Assembly: GCF_029846115.1 (NCBI RefSeq)
Contig: NZ_JARVZZ010000001.1
Span: 4,898,001-4,962,000 of the forward strand
Direction: 5' to 3'
Length of the DNA stretch: 64,000 bases
DNA from: Serratia marcescens
GTDB lineage: Bacteria > Pseudomonadota > Gammaproteobacteria > Enterobacterales > Enterobacteriaceae
Of the stretch, positions 1-13,045 are shown one piece after another. How positions within the stretch are numbered: the stretch's first letter is position 1; every line of letters begins with the position of its first letter. The notes beneath the pieces were generated by a model. The model made no database searches. It was given only the letters and a program-made list of their open reading frames with translations, and was not told where the DNA came from. The position numbers were made by a program, and so were the translations under genes.

Positions 1-1308
1 CTGCCCAAACTCCCCCAGACGGTTGCTGATGTTCGTACGTTGTACGCGCCGTCCGATTTTCGCACCACGCTGCTGGACGCCATCGCCAACGCCACCCAAC
101 GCATCTATCTGGTGGCTCTATATCTGGAGCATGACGACGCCGGGCGCGAGATCCTCAACGCACTGTATCAGGCCAAGCAGCGGCGGCCCGAGCTGGAAAT
201 CTGCGTGCTGGTCGACTGGCATCGCGCACAGCGCGGGCGCATCGGTGCCGCCGCCGCCAATACCAATGCCGACTGGTACTGCGCCATGGCCGGCCAACAT
301 CCCGAGCAGTCGGTGCCGATCTACGGCGTGCCGGTCAATACCCGCGAAGCGCTGGGCGTACTGCACCTGAAGGGCTTTGTGGTCGACGATACCGTGATCT
401 ACAGCGGCGCCAGCATCAATGACGTTTATCTGCATCAGCATGAGAAATACCGTTACGATCGCTACCAGCTGATCACCAACGAGGTGTTGGCCGATACCCT
501 GATCGATTACATCAAGCAGCATCTGCTCACCGCCGGCGCCGTACAGCGCCTCGATCGCAGCGATCGGCCGAAAAGCCCGGAGATCAAAAACGAGACCCGT
601 CTGTTCCGTTTCGCCCTGCGCCGCGCCGGTTACCACTTCCGTGGCAAGGCCGGAAACGATGAGTTGGCGGTGACGCCGCTGGTTGGGCTTGGCAAGCAAA
701 GCGTGCTGAATAAAACCATTCACCACCTGATGTCGTGCGCCGACCAGAAACTGACGCTGTGTACCCCCTATTTCAATCTGCCGGCGCTGCTGGTGCGCAA
801 CATCATTTATCTGTTGCGCCAGGGCAAACAGGTGGAGATCATCGTCGGCGACAAGACCGCCAACGACTTCTATATTCCGGAAGACCAGCCGTTCAAAATC
901 ATCGGCGCGCTGCCCTACCTGTACGAGATCAACCTGCGCCGCTTTCTGAGCCGCTTGCAGCGCTATATCGACACCGGGCAGCTGATCGTGCGTCTGTGGA
1001 AGGATGGCGATAACAGCTATCACCTGAAAGGCATGTGGGTAGACGAAGAGTGGCAGCTGATTACCGGTAATAACCTTAACCCGCGCGCCTGGCGGCTGGA
1101 TCTGGAAAATGCCATTCTGATCCACGATCCCAAGCAGGAAATGCGCGAGCAGCGGCAAAAAGAGCTGGAATGCATCCGCACTCACACCACCGTGGTCGGT
1201 CACTATCAGGAGCTGCAAAGCATTCAGCAATACCCGATCAAGGTGCGTAAGCTGATTCGCCGTCTGCGGCGTATCCGCATCGATCGGCTGATTAGCCGTA
1301 TCCTGTAA
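1..1308 (+). CDS. pssA: CDP-diacylglycerol--serine O-phosphatidyltransferase (5' end cut by window)
   Basis: Makes phosphatidylserine from CDP-diacylglycerol and L-serine, the committed step to phosphatidylethanolamine, as a peripheral enzyme on ribosomes and the inner membrane. The frame is open from base 1, so the start lies outside the window; compared with the 451-residue E. coli protein about 16 N-terminal residues are missing. Two phospholipase-D type HKD motifs are visible: HLKGFVVDD (His codon at 364) and HLKGMWVDE (His codon at 1021), each followed by the SGAS/TGNN-N stretch of the family. The protein ends in the very basic RRLRRIRIDRLISRIL tail. It is followed at once by a strong hairpin terminator. 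In E. coli yfiM follows pssA; it is absent here. Confidence 0.97.
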   Translation: MPKLPQTVADVRTLYAPSDFRTTLLDAIANATQRIYLVALYLEHDDAGREILNALYQAKQRRPELEICVLVDWHRAQRGRIGAAAANTNADWYCAMAGQHPEQSVPIYGVPVNTREALGVLHLKGFVVDDTVIYSGASINDVYLHQHEKYRYDRYQLITNEVLADTLIDYIKQHLLTAGAVQRLDRSDRPKSPEIKNETRLFRFALRRAGYHFRGKAGNDELAVTPLVGLGKQSVLNKTIHHLMSCADQKLTLCTPYFNLPALLVRNIIYLLRQGKQVEIIVGDKTANDFYIPEDQPFKIIGALPYLYEINLRRFLSRLQRYIDTGQLIVRLWKDGDNSYHLKGMWVDEEWQLITGNNLNPRAWRLDLENAILIHDPKQEMREQRQKELECIRTHTTVVGHYQELQSIQQYPIKVRKLIRRLRRIRIDRLISRIL

Positions 1309-1320
1309 ACACTACTCTGA

Positions 1321-1343
1321 CCCCGGCCAAAGCCGGGGTTTTT
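1321..1343 (+). terminator. Rho-independent terminator of pssA
   Basis: CCCCGGC/GCCGGGG stem with a CAAA loop followed by five T, starting 12 bases after the pssA stop. The convergent kgtP stop codon lies immediately beyond it; the minus-strand side has no T run, so it serves mainly pssA. Confidence 0.9.
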
Positions 1344-1344
1344 A

Positions 1345-2655
1345 TTACAGCTGTATCTCCTTGCCTTTACGATGCAGCCGGAGCGAGACCAATAGCGCCA
1401 GCAGGCACATGCCGGAAACATACCAGAAGAAGGCATTTTCCACGCCGAACGATTTAAGCGACAACGCGACATATTCCGCCGAGCCGCCGAACAGGGCATT
1501 CGCTACCGCATAAGACAAGCCCACCCCTAACGCACGCACCTCTGGCGGGAACATCTCGGCTTTAAGCAACCCGCTGATCGCGGTGTAAAAGCTGACGACG
1601 AACAACGCCAGCACGATCAGACCGAACGCCATAAAGGGATTGGTTACCCCTTTCAAGGCAAACAGGATCGGCACCGTCAGTACGGTGGCCAATGCCGAGA
1701 AGATCAGCATCGAGCTGCGACGGCCGATTTTATCCGAGAACGCGCCGACCGTCGGCTGCAGCAGCATAAAGACGAACAGCGCGACGGTCATGATGGCGCT
1801 GGCCAGCTTGGCGTCCATACCGGCGGTGTTCACCAGATATTTCTGCATATAGGTGGTGAAGGTGTAGAAGGTCAGCGAACCGGCGGCGGTAAAGCCCAGC
1901 ACCATCACAAACGCCTTGCGGTTTTTCCACAGCCCCGTCAGCGAACCGGCATCTTTGTGGTTACGCGTCTTCGCATCAGAGGTTTCATTCAGCGAACGGC
2001 GCAGGTACAGCGCCACCACCGCCAACAGCGCACCGAGCGCAAACGGGATACGCCATCCCCAGGCCTTTAGCTCTTCACCGGACAATATCTGCTGCAAGAT
2101 CACCAAGACCAGCAGCGCCAGCAGTTGCCCGCCGATCAGCGTTACGTACTGGAACGACGCGTAAAAGCCGCGCCGCCCCTTGATTGCCACCTCGCTCATG
2201 TAGGTGGCGCTGGTGCCATATTCACCTCCCACCGACAGCCCTTGGAACAGGCGGGCAATCAGCAGCAGCGCCGGTGCCCAGCTGCCGATCGATTCATACG
2301 TCGGCAGGCAGGCGATCACCAGCGACCCGGCGCACATCATGCAGACCGAAATCAGCATTGAGTTTTTTCGGCCATGCTTGTCAGCGATGTAGCCGAATAA
2401 CCAACCGCCGATAGGTCGCATAAAGAAGCCGGCGGCGAACACCCCAGCGGTTTGCAACAGCTGCGTGGTGCTGTTGCCCGCCGGAAAGAACGAGGCGGCA
2501 AAGTAAATGGAACAGAAGGAGTAAACGTAAAAATCAAACCACTCCACCAGATTGCCTGATGAAGCCCCGACGATGGCAAAAATGCGCTTCTTGTTATCCA
2601 GCGCTCCCTGTTCGACGCCGTGCTCATCCCCAAGAGCCGAGGTTGTTTCTGTCAT
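1345..2655 (-). CDS. kgtP: Alpha-ketoglutarate:proton symporter
   Basis: Inner-membrane importer of 2-oxoglutarate driven by the proton gradient, of the metabolite:H+ symporter branch of the major facilitator superfamily. The 436-residue product has about twelve hydrophobic segments, the N-terminal WFDFYVYSF segment typical of the family, and the MFS loop motif [14 protein letters not shown] after TM2 with a second copy ([10 protein letters not shown]) in the C-terminal half. The ATG at 2655 was chosen over the upstream in-frame ATG at 2679 because GGAG lies about eight bases before it and the protein then aligns with E. coli KgtP. It is convergent with pssA and codirectional with the rRNA operon, from which it is separated by a terminator. 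Confidence 0.95.
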   Translation of the reverse strand: MTETTSALGDEHGVEQGALDNKKRIFAIVGASSGNLVEWFDFYVYSFCSIYFAASFFPAGNSTTQLLQTAGVFAAGFFMRPIGGWLFGYIADKHGRKNSMLISVCMMCAGSLVIACLPTYESIGSWAPALLLIARLFQGLSVGGEYGTSATYMSEVAIKGRRGFYASFQYVTLIGGQLLALLVLVILQQILSGEELKAWGWRIPFALGALLAVVALYLRRSLNETSDAKTRNHKDAGSLTGLWKNRKAFVMVLGFTAAGSLTFYTFTTYMQKYLVNTAGMDAKLASAIMTVALFVFMLLQPTVGAFSDKIGRRSSMLIFSALATVLTVPILFALKGVTNPFMAFGLIVLALFVVSFYTAISGLLKAEMFPPEVRALGVGLSYAVANALFGGSAEYVALSLKSFGVENAFFWYVSGMCLLALLVSLRLHRKGKEIQL

Positions 2656-2865
2656 GATGTTTTCTCCGAGCCATAGCAATGATGAAATTCGGCGTCCTGA
2701 CGCCAGGTGTTACTTTATTGTTATTTATAAGTTAACAGCCAAACTTAATAGCGGACGAAGAATATCTGGCGTTTGGAGGAACAATGCGCGGATTTTGTGA
2801 TGAATATTAAACCGTACGATGAAAGCTGAAGCGGATTACAACGGGGATTTTTCATTTTACGTATA
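2656..2865. other. AT-rich kgtP upstream region
   Basis: Holds the kgtP promoter region, which I cannot resolve into certain hexamers. On the plus strand it also contains an eight-codon ORF (2784-2810, MRGFCDEY) preceded at good spacing by GGAGGA; no gene follows it in the same direction, so I do not call it a gene. Confidence 0.5.
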
Positions 2866-2898
2866 GCAAAAAGCCCTGAACGTCAGTTCAGGGCTTTC
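2866..2898 (-). terminator. rRNA operon terminator
   Basis: Inverted repeat AAAGCCCTGAA / TTCAGGGCTTT, read on the minus strand as a stem followed by a T run, 12 bases after the 5S 3' end. This is the usual rrn T1-type terminator. Confidence 0.9.
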
Positions 2899-2909
2899 GG
2901 CTTGGTTTG

Positions 2910-3029
2910 ATACCTGGCAGTGTCCTACTCTCGCATGGGGAGACCCCACACTACCATCGGCGCTACGGCGTTTCACTTCTGAGTTCGGCATGGGGTCAGG
3001 TGGGACCACCGCGCTATTGCCGCCAGGCA
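2910..3029 (-). rRNA. rrf: 5S ribosomal RNA
   Basis: 120 bases. The minus strand begins TGCCTGGCGGC and ends CTGCCAGGTAT, forming the terminal helix I, with the conserved loop sequence CCCCATGCCGAACTCAG inside. The 3' terminus differs from the usual E. coli end (GGCAT) by one base. It is the last gene of the operon; ends are set by homology and may be off by a base. Confidence 0.97.
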
Positions 3030-3126
3030 AATTCTGTTTCATTCCAACCGCTTCACTCTCGTGTCGCCATCAGAACCAATCTCGGAACTTCGCTGAAAAT
3101 CTCTCTAAAAACACCTTCGGTGTTGT

Positions 3127-6034
<2,908 letters not shown>

Positions 6035-6268
6035 TCACAACCCGAAGATGTTTCCATCGTTCGCGCTGCAAACATTTGAGAGACTCTATGACAGGTTACT
6101 CTTCATCCCAGTACATCTACGGAGGGATAAATTTCAGCCGTCATGTTTCAATTTTCAGCTTGTTCCAGATTGTTAAAGAGCAATATCTTAAACATGACTC
6201 GCAAGTCATCTTTAAGATTTTTTCGGTTATCGCTAACCGGTGATAATGTCTTTCACTCATTATCGGAA
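6035..6268 (-). other. 23S-proximal internal transcribed spacer with boxA
   Basis: Spacer between tRNA-Glu and 23S. It carries a second boxA copy (plus-strand TGTTAAAGAGCA at 6171-6182) and stem-forming inverted repeats, for example 6184-6217 around a CGC loop, that probably form part of the processing stalks for RNase III. No gene is seen in it. Confidence 0.7.
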
Positions 6269-6344
6269 TGGCGTCCCCAAGGGGATTCGAACCCCTGTTA
6301 CAGCCGTGAAAGGGCAGTGTCCTAGGCCTCTAGACGATGGGGAC
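6269..6344 (-). tRNA. gltT-like (tRNA-Glu): tRNA-Glu (anticodon UUC)
   Basis: 76-base tRNA with encoded CCA, cloverleaf complete: acceptor GTCCCCA / TGGGGAC-type pairing, T loop TTCGAAT, anticodon TTC (complement at 6308-6310). It is the only tRNA in the 16S-23S spacer, which makes this an rrnB/C/G/E-type spacer instead of the Ile-Ala type. Confidence 0.96.
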
Positions 6345-6483
6345 ACGAAAATCCGATTAAACTGAATAACTTAATCGGTTCGTATCAGCATGAATGACTC
6401 ATGGCATCAACAGGTAGCGCTTTGCTCGTTACTTTTCATCAGACAATCTGTGTGAGCACGCCACTCGAACTAATATCTTTAGG

Positions 6484-8025
<1,542 letters not shown>

Positions 8026-8179
8026 AAAGCTTGATTTGCTTCCACTCGAGAAGCGATGCTCAAAGATTTACTGCATGAATTTTACTTCAGTTAGTCACTC
8101 TTCAAGACTTGATATTTTTTTGCATCCGAAGATGCTGGATATCGTCTTGTGGAGTGCCCACACAGATTGTCTGATAAAT

Positions 8180-8221
8180 TGTTAAAGAGCAGTGAGTTAG
8201 GCGCTTTCGCTTGCTAACTCG
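8180..8221 (-). promoter_or_regulatory. rrn leader boxB-boxA antitermination site
   Basis: On the minus strand a boxB hairpin (GAGTTAG...CTAACTC with a GCGAAAGC centre, 8194-8220) is followed by boxA TGCTCTTTAACA (8180-8191). The pair recruits the Nus factors that protect rRNA transcripts from Rho termination. Confidence 0.88.
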
Positions 8222-8230
8222 AGGTGGCGT

Positions 8231-8258
8231 ATATTACGCTTTCCTCTTTCAGAGTCAA
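8231..8258 (-). promoter_or_regulatory. rrn P2 promoter
   Basis: Minus strand -35 TTGACT (8253-8258), 16-base spacer, -10 TAATAT (8231-8236), followed by a C-rich discriminator-type stretch. It lies directly upstream of the boxB/boxA leader, as in other enterobacterial rrn operons. Confidence 0.85.
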
Positions 8259-8337
8259 CCCTAATTTTCAGGATTTTTTCTCTTTCTTCCCGGCCGCTGT
8301 GTGAAGTGAATCACTTGCGCCGTGTCGATGGAGGCGC

Positions 8338-8395
8338 ATTATAGGGAGTCGGTTCAGAATGACAAGCGATAATATGCATTTTTTATCTGACCGCT
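8338..8395 (-). promoter_or_regulatory. rrn P1 promoter with UP element
   Basis: Minus strand -35 TTGTCA (8360-8365), 16-base spacer, -10 TATAAT (8338-8343), then a GC-rich GCGCCTCC discriminator typical of ppGpp/DksA-controlled rRNA promoters. A/T-rich sequence at 8370-8390 just upstream of the -35 fits an UP element. The promoter begins about 22 bases after the gmhB stop codon. Confidence 0.88.
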
Positions 8396-8417
8396 CACTA
8401 TTCATTCGTAACGCCTA

Positions 8418-8981
8418 TTAAACCCGCTTTTTGATGGCTGCCGGCAGGTCCGCCAGGCTATTTAGCACCCAATCGGCCAGCTTTTCGCCCTGCTCGGTCA
8501 CCGGTTTGCCGGTACGCACCAGCACCTTGGTGCCAACGCCGGCCGCGATCGCCGCCTGCATATCTTCCGGTTTATCGCCCACCATATAAGAAGCGGCCAT
8601 ATCGATGTTCAATTCCTGCTGCGCTTGCAGCAGCATGCCCGGCTGCGGTTTACGGCAGTCACACACCTGACGATACTCTTCTACTACTGCCTCCGGATGG
8701 TGCGGGCAGAAATAGATGCCGTCGAAGTCGACGTCGCGATCGGCCAGCGACCAGTCCATCCACTCGGTCAGGTACATAAATTGGTCTTCGCTGAACTTGC
8801 CGCGCGCAATGCCGGACTGGTTGGTCACCATCACCAGCGCGAAGCCCATCTTTTTGAGTTCGCGACAGGCGTCAATCACGCCGTCAATAAAGTGGAAATT
8901 GTCGATTTCATGGACATAGCCATGGTCAACGTTAATCGTACCGTCACGATCGAGAAAAATTGCTGGAACGCTTTGTGTCAC
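8418..8981 (-). CDS. gmhB: D-glycero-beta-D-manno-heptose-1,7-bisphosphate 7-phosphatase
   Basis: Removes the 7-phosphate from heptose bisphosphate in ADP-heptose synthesis for the LPS inner core; cytosolic. It is a HAD-family histidinol-phosphatase-like enzyme of 187 residues: nucleophile motif LDRDGT (Asp11, Asp13), VTNQSG motif II, zinc-loop residues CPHHP and CDCRKP, and VGDKPEDM motif III. The start is a GTG at 8981, preceded eight bases away by AGGAG; the longer ATG reading at 9023 adds 14 residues not found in the family. The gene sits just upstream of, and codirectional with, the rRNA operon and is divergent from metN, the arrangement seen at E. coli rrnH. Confidence 0.94.
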   Translation of the reverse strand: MTQSVPAIFLDRDGTINVDHGYVHEIDNFHFIDGVIDACRELKKMGFALVMVTNQSGIARGKFSEDQFMYLTEWMDWSLADRDVDFDGIYFCPHHPEAVVEEYRQVCDCRKPQPGMLLQAQQELNIDMAASYMVGDKPEDMQAAIAAGVGTKVLVRTGKPVTEQGEKLADWVLNSLADLPAAIKKRV

Positions 8982-9065
8982 CGCTTTGCTCCTGAGGGCC
9001 TGTATACGCTGACAGTATCGCATGTTTTACCCCGCACTGAGAACGCCGGAGAACGTCGTTGGCCG

Positions 9066-9096
9066 TTGACTTGGACGTCTAGACGCCTTAACATCT
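9066..9096 (+). promoter_or_regulatory. metNIQ promoter with tandem MetJ operator
   Basis: -35 TTGACT (9066-9071), 17-base spacer, -10 TAACAT (9089-9094). The spacer is filled by adjoining eight-base met boxes: GGACGTCT (9073-9080), AGACGCCT (9081-9088) and a weaker TAACATCT (9089-9096), against the consensus AGACGTCT. MetJ with S-adenosylmethionine bound here would block polymerase directly, so methionine uptake is expected to be repressed when methionine is plentiful. Confidence 0.85.
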
Positions 9097-9169
9097 GATC
9101 CATACCTTGGTTCCACGCCGAGGTTTACTTTTATCTAGCCACGGGCAACCACGCTAAAATAAGAAGAAT

Positions 9170-10201
9170 ATGATTAAACTTTCTAACATTACTAAAGTGT
9201 TCCAGCAGGGTTCGCGCACCATTACCGCGCTCTCTGACGTGACCCTTCACGTCCCTGCCGGGCAAATCTATGGCGTTATCGGGTCTTCCGGCGCCGGCAA
9301 AAGCACGCTGATCCGCTGCGCCAACATGCTGGAGCGTCCAACGTCCGGCCAGGTCCTGGTCGATGGTCAGGATCTGACTTCGCTGTCGGAAAGCGAACTG
9401 ACGCGCGCCCGTCGCCAAATCGGCATGATCTTCCAGCACTTCAACCTGCTCTCTTCCCGCACGGTATTCGGCAACGTGGCGCTGCCGCTGGAGCTGGACA
9501 ATACCCCGCGCGCCGAGATCAAAAAGCGCGTGACCGAACTGCTGGAGCTGGTCGGCCTGGCGGACAAACACGACGCCTACCCGGCCAACCTGTCCGGCGG
9601 CCAGAAACAGCGCGTGGCGATCGCCCGCGCGCTGGCCAGCAACCCGAAAGTACTGCTGTGCGACGAAGCCACCAGCGCGTTGGATCCTGCCACCACCCGT
9701 TCCATCCTGGAACTGCTGAAAGACATCAACCGCCGCCTGGGCCTGACCATTCTGCTCATCACCCACGAAATGGACGTGGTGAAACGCATCTGCGACCAGG
9801 TCGCGGTCATTAGCCAGGGGCAGCTGATCGAAAAAGACAGCGTCAGCGAAGTGTTCTCGCACCCGAAAACCCCGCTGGCCCAGCAGTTCATTCAGTCCAC
9901 GCTGCATCTCGATATCCCGGACGACTACGCCGCGCGCCTGTCGCCGGAACGTCAGGGCGACCGCCAGCCGCTTTTGCGCCTGGAATTCACCGGCCAGTCG
10001 GTCGATGCGCCGCTGCTGTCTGAAGCCGCTCGCCGCTTCAACGTGAACAACAACATTATCAGCGCCCAGATGGATTATGCCGGCGGCGTGAAATTCGGCG
10101 TGATGCTGGCGGAGCTGCACGGCAGCGACGAAGACGCGCTGGCGACGATTAAGTTCCTGCAAGAAAATCAGGTAAAAGTAGAGGTTCTGGGTTATGTCTG
10201 A
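9170..10201 (+). CDS. metN: D/L-methionine ABC transporter, ATP-binding subunit
   Basis: ATPase of the MetNIQ methionine importer. 343 residues: Walker [10 protein letters not shown] (38-46), Q-loop near FQHFN (88-92), ABC signature LSGGQ (141-145), Walker [12 protein letters not shown] (162-172), switch histidine in LLITHEMD, and a C-terminal NIL domain (about 265-343) that binds methionine and causes trans-inhibition. The ATG is preceded by only a weak purine stretch (AAGAAG). The last codons overlap the metI start by eight bases, so metN and metI are translationally coupled. The promoter carries MetJ boxes. Confidence 0.97.
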   Translation: MIKLSNITKVFQQGSRTITALSDVTLHVPAGQIYGVIGSSGAGKSTLIRCANMLERPTSGQVLVDGQDLTSLSESELTRARRQIGMIFQHFNLLSSRTVFGNVALPLELDNTPRAEIKKRVTELLELVGLADKHDAYPANLSGGQKQRVAIARALASNPKVLLCDEATSALDPATTRSILELLKDINRRLGLTILLITHEMDVVKRICDQVAVISQGQLIEKDSVSEVFSHPKTPLAQQFIQSTLHLDIPDDYAARLSPERQGDRQPLLRLEFTGQSVDAPLLSEAARRFNVNNNIISAQMDYAGGVKFGVMLAELHGSDEDALATIKFLQENQVKVEVLGYV

Positions 10202-10847
10202 GGCAATGATGTGGTTGATGGCGCGTGGCGTGTGGGAAACCGTCATGATGACCTTTGTCTCCGGCTTCTTCGGTTTCGTGCTCGGCCTGCCGGTAGGCGT
10301 GCTGCTGTATGTCACCCGCCCGGGGCAAATCATCGCCAACAACTCGCTGTATAAAATCCTGTCCGGGCTGGTGAACATCTTCCGTTCGATCCCGTTCATT
10401 ATCCTGCTGGTTTGGATGATTCCGTTTACCCGCATGATCGTCGGCACCTCTATCGGTCTGCAGGCGGCCATCGTGCCGTTGACCGTGGGCGCCGCGCCGT
10501 TCATCGCGCGCATGGTGGAAAACGCCCTGCTGGAGATCCCGTCCGGCCTGGTGGAAGCGGCGCGCGCCATGGGCGCCACGCCGATGCAGATCATCAAGAA
10601 AGTGTTGCTGCCGGAAGCCTTGCCGGGTCTGGTCAACGCCGCAACCATCACGCTGATCACCTTGGTGGGCTACTCCGCCATGGGCGGCGCGGTCGGCGCC
10701 GGCGGCCTGGGCCAAATCGGTTACCAATACGGTTATATCGGTTATAACGCCACAGTGATGAATACCGTATTAGTATTACTGGTAGTTTTGGTTTATCTGA
10801 TCCAGTTCTGCGGCGATCGCATCGTCAAAGCCGTTACCCATAAATAG
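10194..10847 (+). CDS. metI: D/L-methionine ABC transporter, permease subunit
   Basis: Inner-membrane channel subunit of MetNIQ, 217 residues with about five transmembrane segments. The EAA coupling loop is clear: [20 protein letters not shown], followed by the invariant glycine region that contacts MetN. It overlaps metN by eight bases and is followed 39 bases later by metQ. Confidence 0.97.
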   Translation: MSEAMMWLMARGVWETVMMTFVSGFFGFVLGLPVGVLLYVTRPGQIIANNSLYKILSGLVNIFRSIPFIILLVWMIPFTRMIVGTSIGLQAAIVPLTVGAAPFIARMVENALLEIPSGLVEAARAMGATPMQIIKKVLLPEALPGLVNAATITLITLVGYSAMGGAVGAGGLGQIGYQYGYIGYNATVMNTVLVLLVVLVYLIQFCGDRIVKAVTHK

Positions 10848-10886
10848 TTTCACAGCATGTTAATGCGAGTCTAATGAGGAAGGGAT

Positions 10887-11702
10887 ATGTCGTTAAAATT
10901 TAAATCCATCGCGGCAATTGGCGCACTGATCGGCACTCTGGCTCTGGCGGGCTGTGGCCAGGATGAAAAGAATCCAAACCATATCAAGGTCGGCGTGATC
11001 GTCGGCGCTGAGCAGCAAGTGGCTGAAGTCGCTCAGAAAGTGGCGAAAGAGAAATACGGTCTGGACGTTGAGCTGGTAACCTTCAACGACTACGTGTTGC
11101 CTAACGAAGCGCTGAGCAAAGGCGATATCGATCTGAACGCCTTCCAGCACAAGCCGTACCTGGATCAGCAAATCAAAGATCGCGGCTACAAGCTGGTGCC
11201 GGTCGGCAGCACCTTTGTTTACCCGATTGCCGGTTACTCCAAGAAAATCAAATCGCTGGACGAGCTGAAAGAGGGTTCTCAGATCGCACTGCCTAACGAT
11301 CCGACCAACCTGGGCCGTTCGCTGCTGCTGCTGCAGAAAGTCGGCTTGATCAAACTGAAGGACGGCGTTGGCCTGTTGCCGACCGTGCTGGACGTGACCG
11401 AGAACCCGAAAAACCTGAAGCTGGTTGAGCTGGAAGCGCCTCAGTTGCCACGTTCTCTGGACGATCAGCAGATCGCGCTGGCGGTGATCAACACCACCTA
11501 CGCCAGCCAGATCGGCCTGACGCCGGCGAAAGACGGCCTGTTCGTGGAAGATAAAGACTCGCCTTACGTCAACCTGCTGGTTGCGCGCGAAGATAACAAA
11601 GATGCGGAAAACGTGAAGAAATTCGTGCAGGCCTATCAGTCTGACGAAGTGGACGCCGCCGCCAACAAAATCTTCAACGGCGGGGCGGTGAAAGGCTGGT
11701 AA
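10887..11702 (+). CDS. metQ: Methionine-binding lipoprotein
   Basis: Substrate-binding subunit of MetNIQ, NlpA/MetQ family, anchored on the periplasmic face of the inner membrane. 271 residues with a lipoprotein signal peptide ending in lipobox LALAGC (Cys23) and the family stretch HIKVGVIVGAEQQVAEVAQ. It is preceded by a strong ribosome-binding site (GAGGAAGGG) and followed by a hairpin at 11736-11759. A truncated paralogue such as NlpA was considered, but the operon context fixes the name. Confidence 0.97.
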   Translation: MSLKFKSIAAIGALIGTLALAGCGQDEKNPNHIKVGVIVGAEQQVAEVAQKVAKEKYGLDVELVTFNDYVLPNEALSKGDIDLNAFQHKPYLDQQIKDRGYKLVPVGSTFVYPIAGYSKKIKSLDELKEGSQIALPNDPTNLGRSLLLLQKVGLIKLKDGVGLLPTVLDVTENPKNLKLVELEAPQLPRSLDDQQIALAVINTTYASQIGLTPAKDGLFVEDKDSPYVNLLVAREDNKDAENVKKFVQAYQSDEVDAAANKIFNGGAVKGW

Positions 11703-11735
11703 GCGCTTATTCGCCAATTTTATTCCTATAATTGC

Positions 11736-11766
11736 AAGACGGGCCAAGGCCCGTCTTGTTATTTCC
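11736..11766 (+). terminator. Terminator after metQ
   Basis: Perfect 11-bp inverted repeat (CAAGACGGGCC / GGCCCGTCTTG) with a two-base spacer followed by a short T-rich run TTATTT. It separates metNIQ from rcsF. Confidence 0.75.
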
Positions 11767-11816
11767 GCCATAGATTGCTTCAATAGCGCCACTTTCATTA
11801 AGGCAGAGGAATCTCA

Positions 11817-12221
11817 ATGCGTGTTTTACCTCTCTGTTTGTTAGCGCTCGCGCTGGCCGGATGTTCATCGCAACGTATCGCGCCGTCCTCAACAAACAGC
11901 ACCAGCAAGCCGACCACCACCGCCCCGGCCAAAACTACGCCGGCCGCCCGCCCCGCTCCGGTAAAACTGTACAAAAGTGCAGAAGAGCTCGTGGGCAAGC
12001 CGTTCCGCGATCTGGGTGAAGTGTCTGGCGAATCGTGCCAAACCACCGTACAAGACTCCCCACCGAATCTGGCCACCGCCCGTAAACGCATGCAAATCCG
12101 CGCGTCTTACATGAAGGCCAATGCCGTGCTGCTGCACGACTGCCAGATCGTCAGCGGCGTCGCCGGTTGTTACCAGCAGGCCGTCTGCCAGGGCTCGGCG
12201 CTTAACGTCTCGTCCAAATGA
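11817..12221 (+). CDS. rcsF: Rcs stress sensor, outer-membrane lipoprotein
   Basis: Senses envelope and LPS damage and relieves IgaA inhibition of the Rcs phosphorelay. 134 residues: lipobox LALAGC with acylated Cys16, then a Pro/Ala/Thr-rich linker (about 25-50) that threads through outer-membrane porins or BamA, then a folded domain. The four cysteines of the two nonconsecutive disulfides are at 74, 109, 118 and 124, the same positions I recall for E. coli. The TGA stop overlaps the trmO ATG in ATGA, so the two are coupled. BamA, its loading partner in E. coli, is also encoded in this window. Confidence 0.95.
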   Translation: MRVLPLCLLALALAGCSSQRIAPSSTNSTSKPTTTAPAKTTPAARPAPVKLYKSAEELVGKPFRDLGEVSGESCQTTVQDSPPNLATARKRMQIRASYMKANAVLLHDCQIVSGVAGCYQQAVCQGSALNVSSK

Positions 12222-12925
12222 CCGAATTCGTTTTCGAGCAGATCGGCGTGATCCGCTCGCCGTATAAAGAAAAATTCGCCGTTCCCCGCCAGCCGGGGCT
12301 GGTCGAAGACGGTGGCGGCGAACTGCTGCTGTTGCCGCCCTACAACCAGGCGGAGGCGGTACGCGGCCTCAGCGATTTCAGCCATCTGTGGGTGATGTTC
12401 ATTTTCCATCAAACCCTGGAAGGCGGCTGGCGGCCGACGGTGCGTCCGCCGCGTTTAGGCGGCAATGCCCGCATGGGCGTGTTCGCCACCCGCTCCACCT
12501 TCCGGCCCAACCCGCTCGGCATGTCCCTGATCGAACTGAAAGGCGTGCGGGTAAAAAACGGCGAAGTGACGCTGGAGCTGGGCAGCCTCGATCTGGTCGA
12601 CGGTACCCCGGTGGTAGACATCAAGCCGTATCTGCCGTTCGCCGAAAGCCAGCCGCAGGCCCGCGCCGGCTTTGCCCAGGCCGCGCCCGCCGGCGACATG
12701 CCGGTACGTTTCGCGCCACAGGCCGAGCAGCAGCTGCAGCAACATCAGGCGCGTTACCCGCAATTAAGGCGTTTTATCAGCCAGGTGCTGGCGCAAGACC
12801 CCCGTCCCGCCTATCGTAAAGGAGAGGGCGTCGAACGGGATTACGCTGTCTGGCTGCTGGATTTCAACGTGCGCTGGCGCGTCGTGGATGGTCATACCGA
12901 AGTGTTGGCGCTCGACCCGCGTTAA
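12218..12925 (+). CDS. trmO: tRNA (N6-threonylcarbamoyladenosine(37)-N6)-methyltransferase
   Basis: Methylates t6A37 of tRNA-Thr(GGU) to m6t6A using S-adenosylmethionine (older names TsaA, YaeB). 235 residues, the E. coli length. The N-terminal beta-barrel domain shows the family motifs IGVIRSPYKEKFAVPRQPGL and RSTFRPNPLGMS. The start codon lies in the ATGA overlap with rcsF. The neighbour proS is also translation-related. Confidence 0.95.
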   Translation: MTEFVFEQIGVIRSPYKEKFAVPRQPGLVEDGGGELLLLPPYNQAEAVRGLSDFSHLWVMFIFHQTLEGGWRPTVRPPRLGGNARMGVFATRSTFRPNPLGMSLIELKGVRVKNGEVTLELGSLDLVDGTPVVDIKPYLPFAESQPQARAGFAQAAPAGDMPVRFAPQAEQQLQQHQARYPQLRRFISQVLAQDPRPAYRKGEGVERDYAVWLLDFNVRWRVVDGHTEVLALDPR

Positions 12926-13045
12926 AATTCCGCCGCCTCTCTTTTGGCGACCCGCTCGCGCTGGTAAACTAAACCACTTTTGTCACTTTTGGCCGCCACT
13001 CTGGCAGCCCGATGCAATTTGCAGTTCTAACGGAACCAAAACACC

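Noticed and set aside
6269..6344. tRNA-Glu as an integration site for a mobile element
   Set aside because: The tRNA is intact, lies in the rRNA spacer, and no integrase or direct repeat is seen nearby.
8180..8258. Repeated short motifs upstream of 16S as a possible CRISPR or phage attachment site
   Set aside because: They are boxA, boxB and the P1/P2 promoter elements of the rRNA leader; spacing and sequence match the known architecture.
9131..10660. 509-codon ORF opposite metN/metI
   Set aside because: Antisense shadow of the methionine transporter genes, which have complete ABC and permease motifs.
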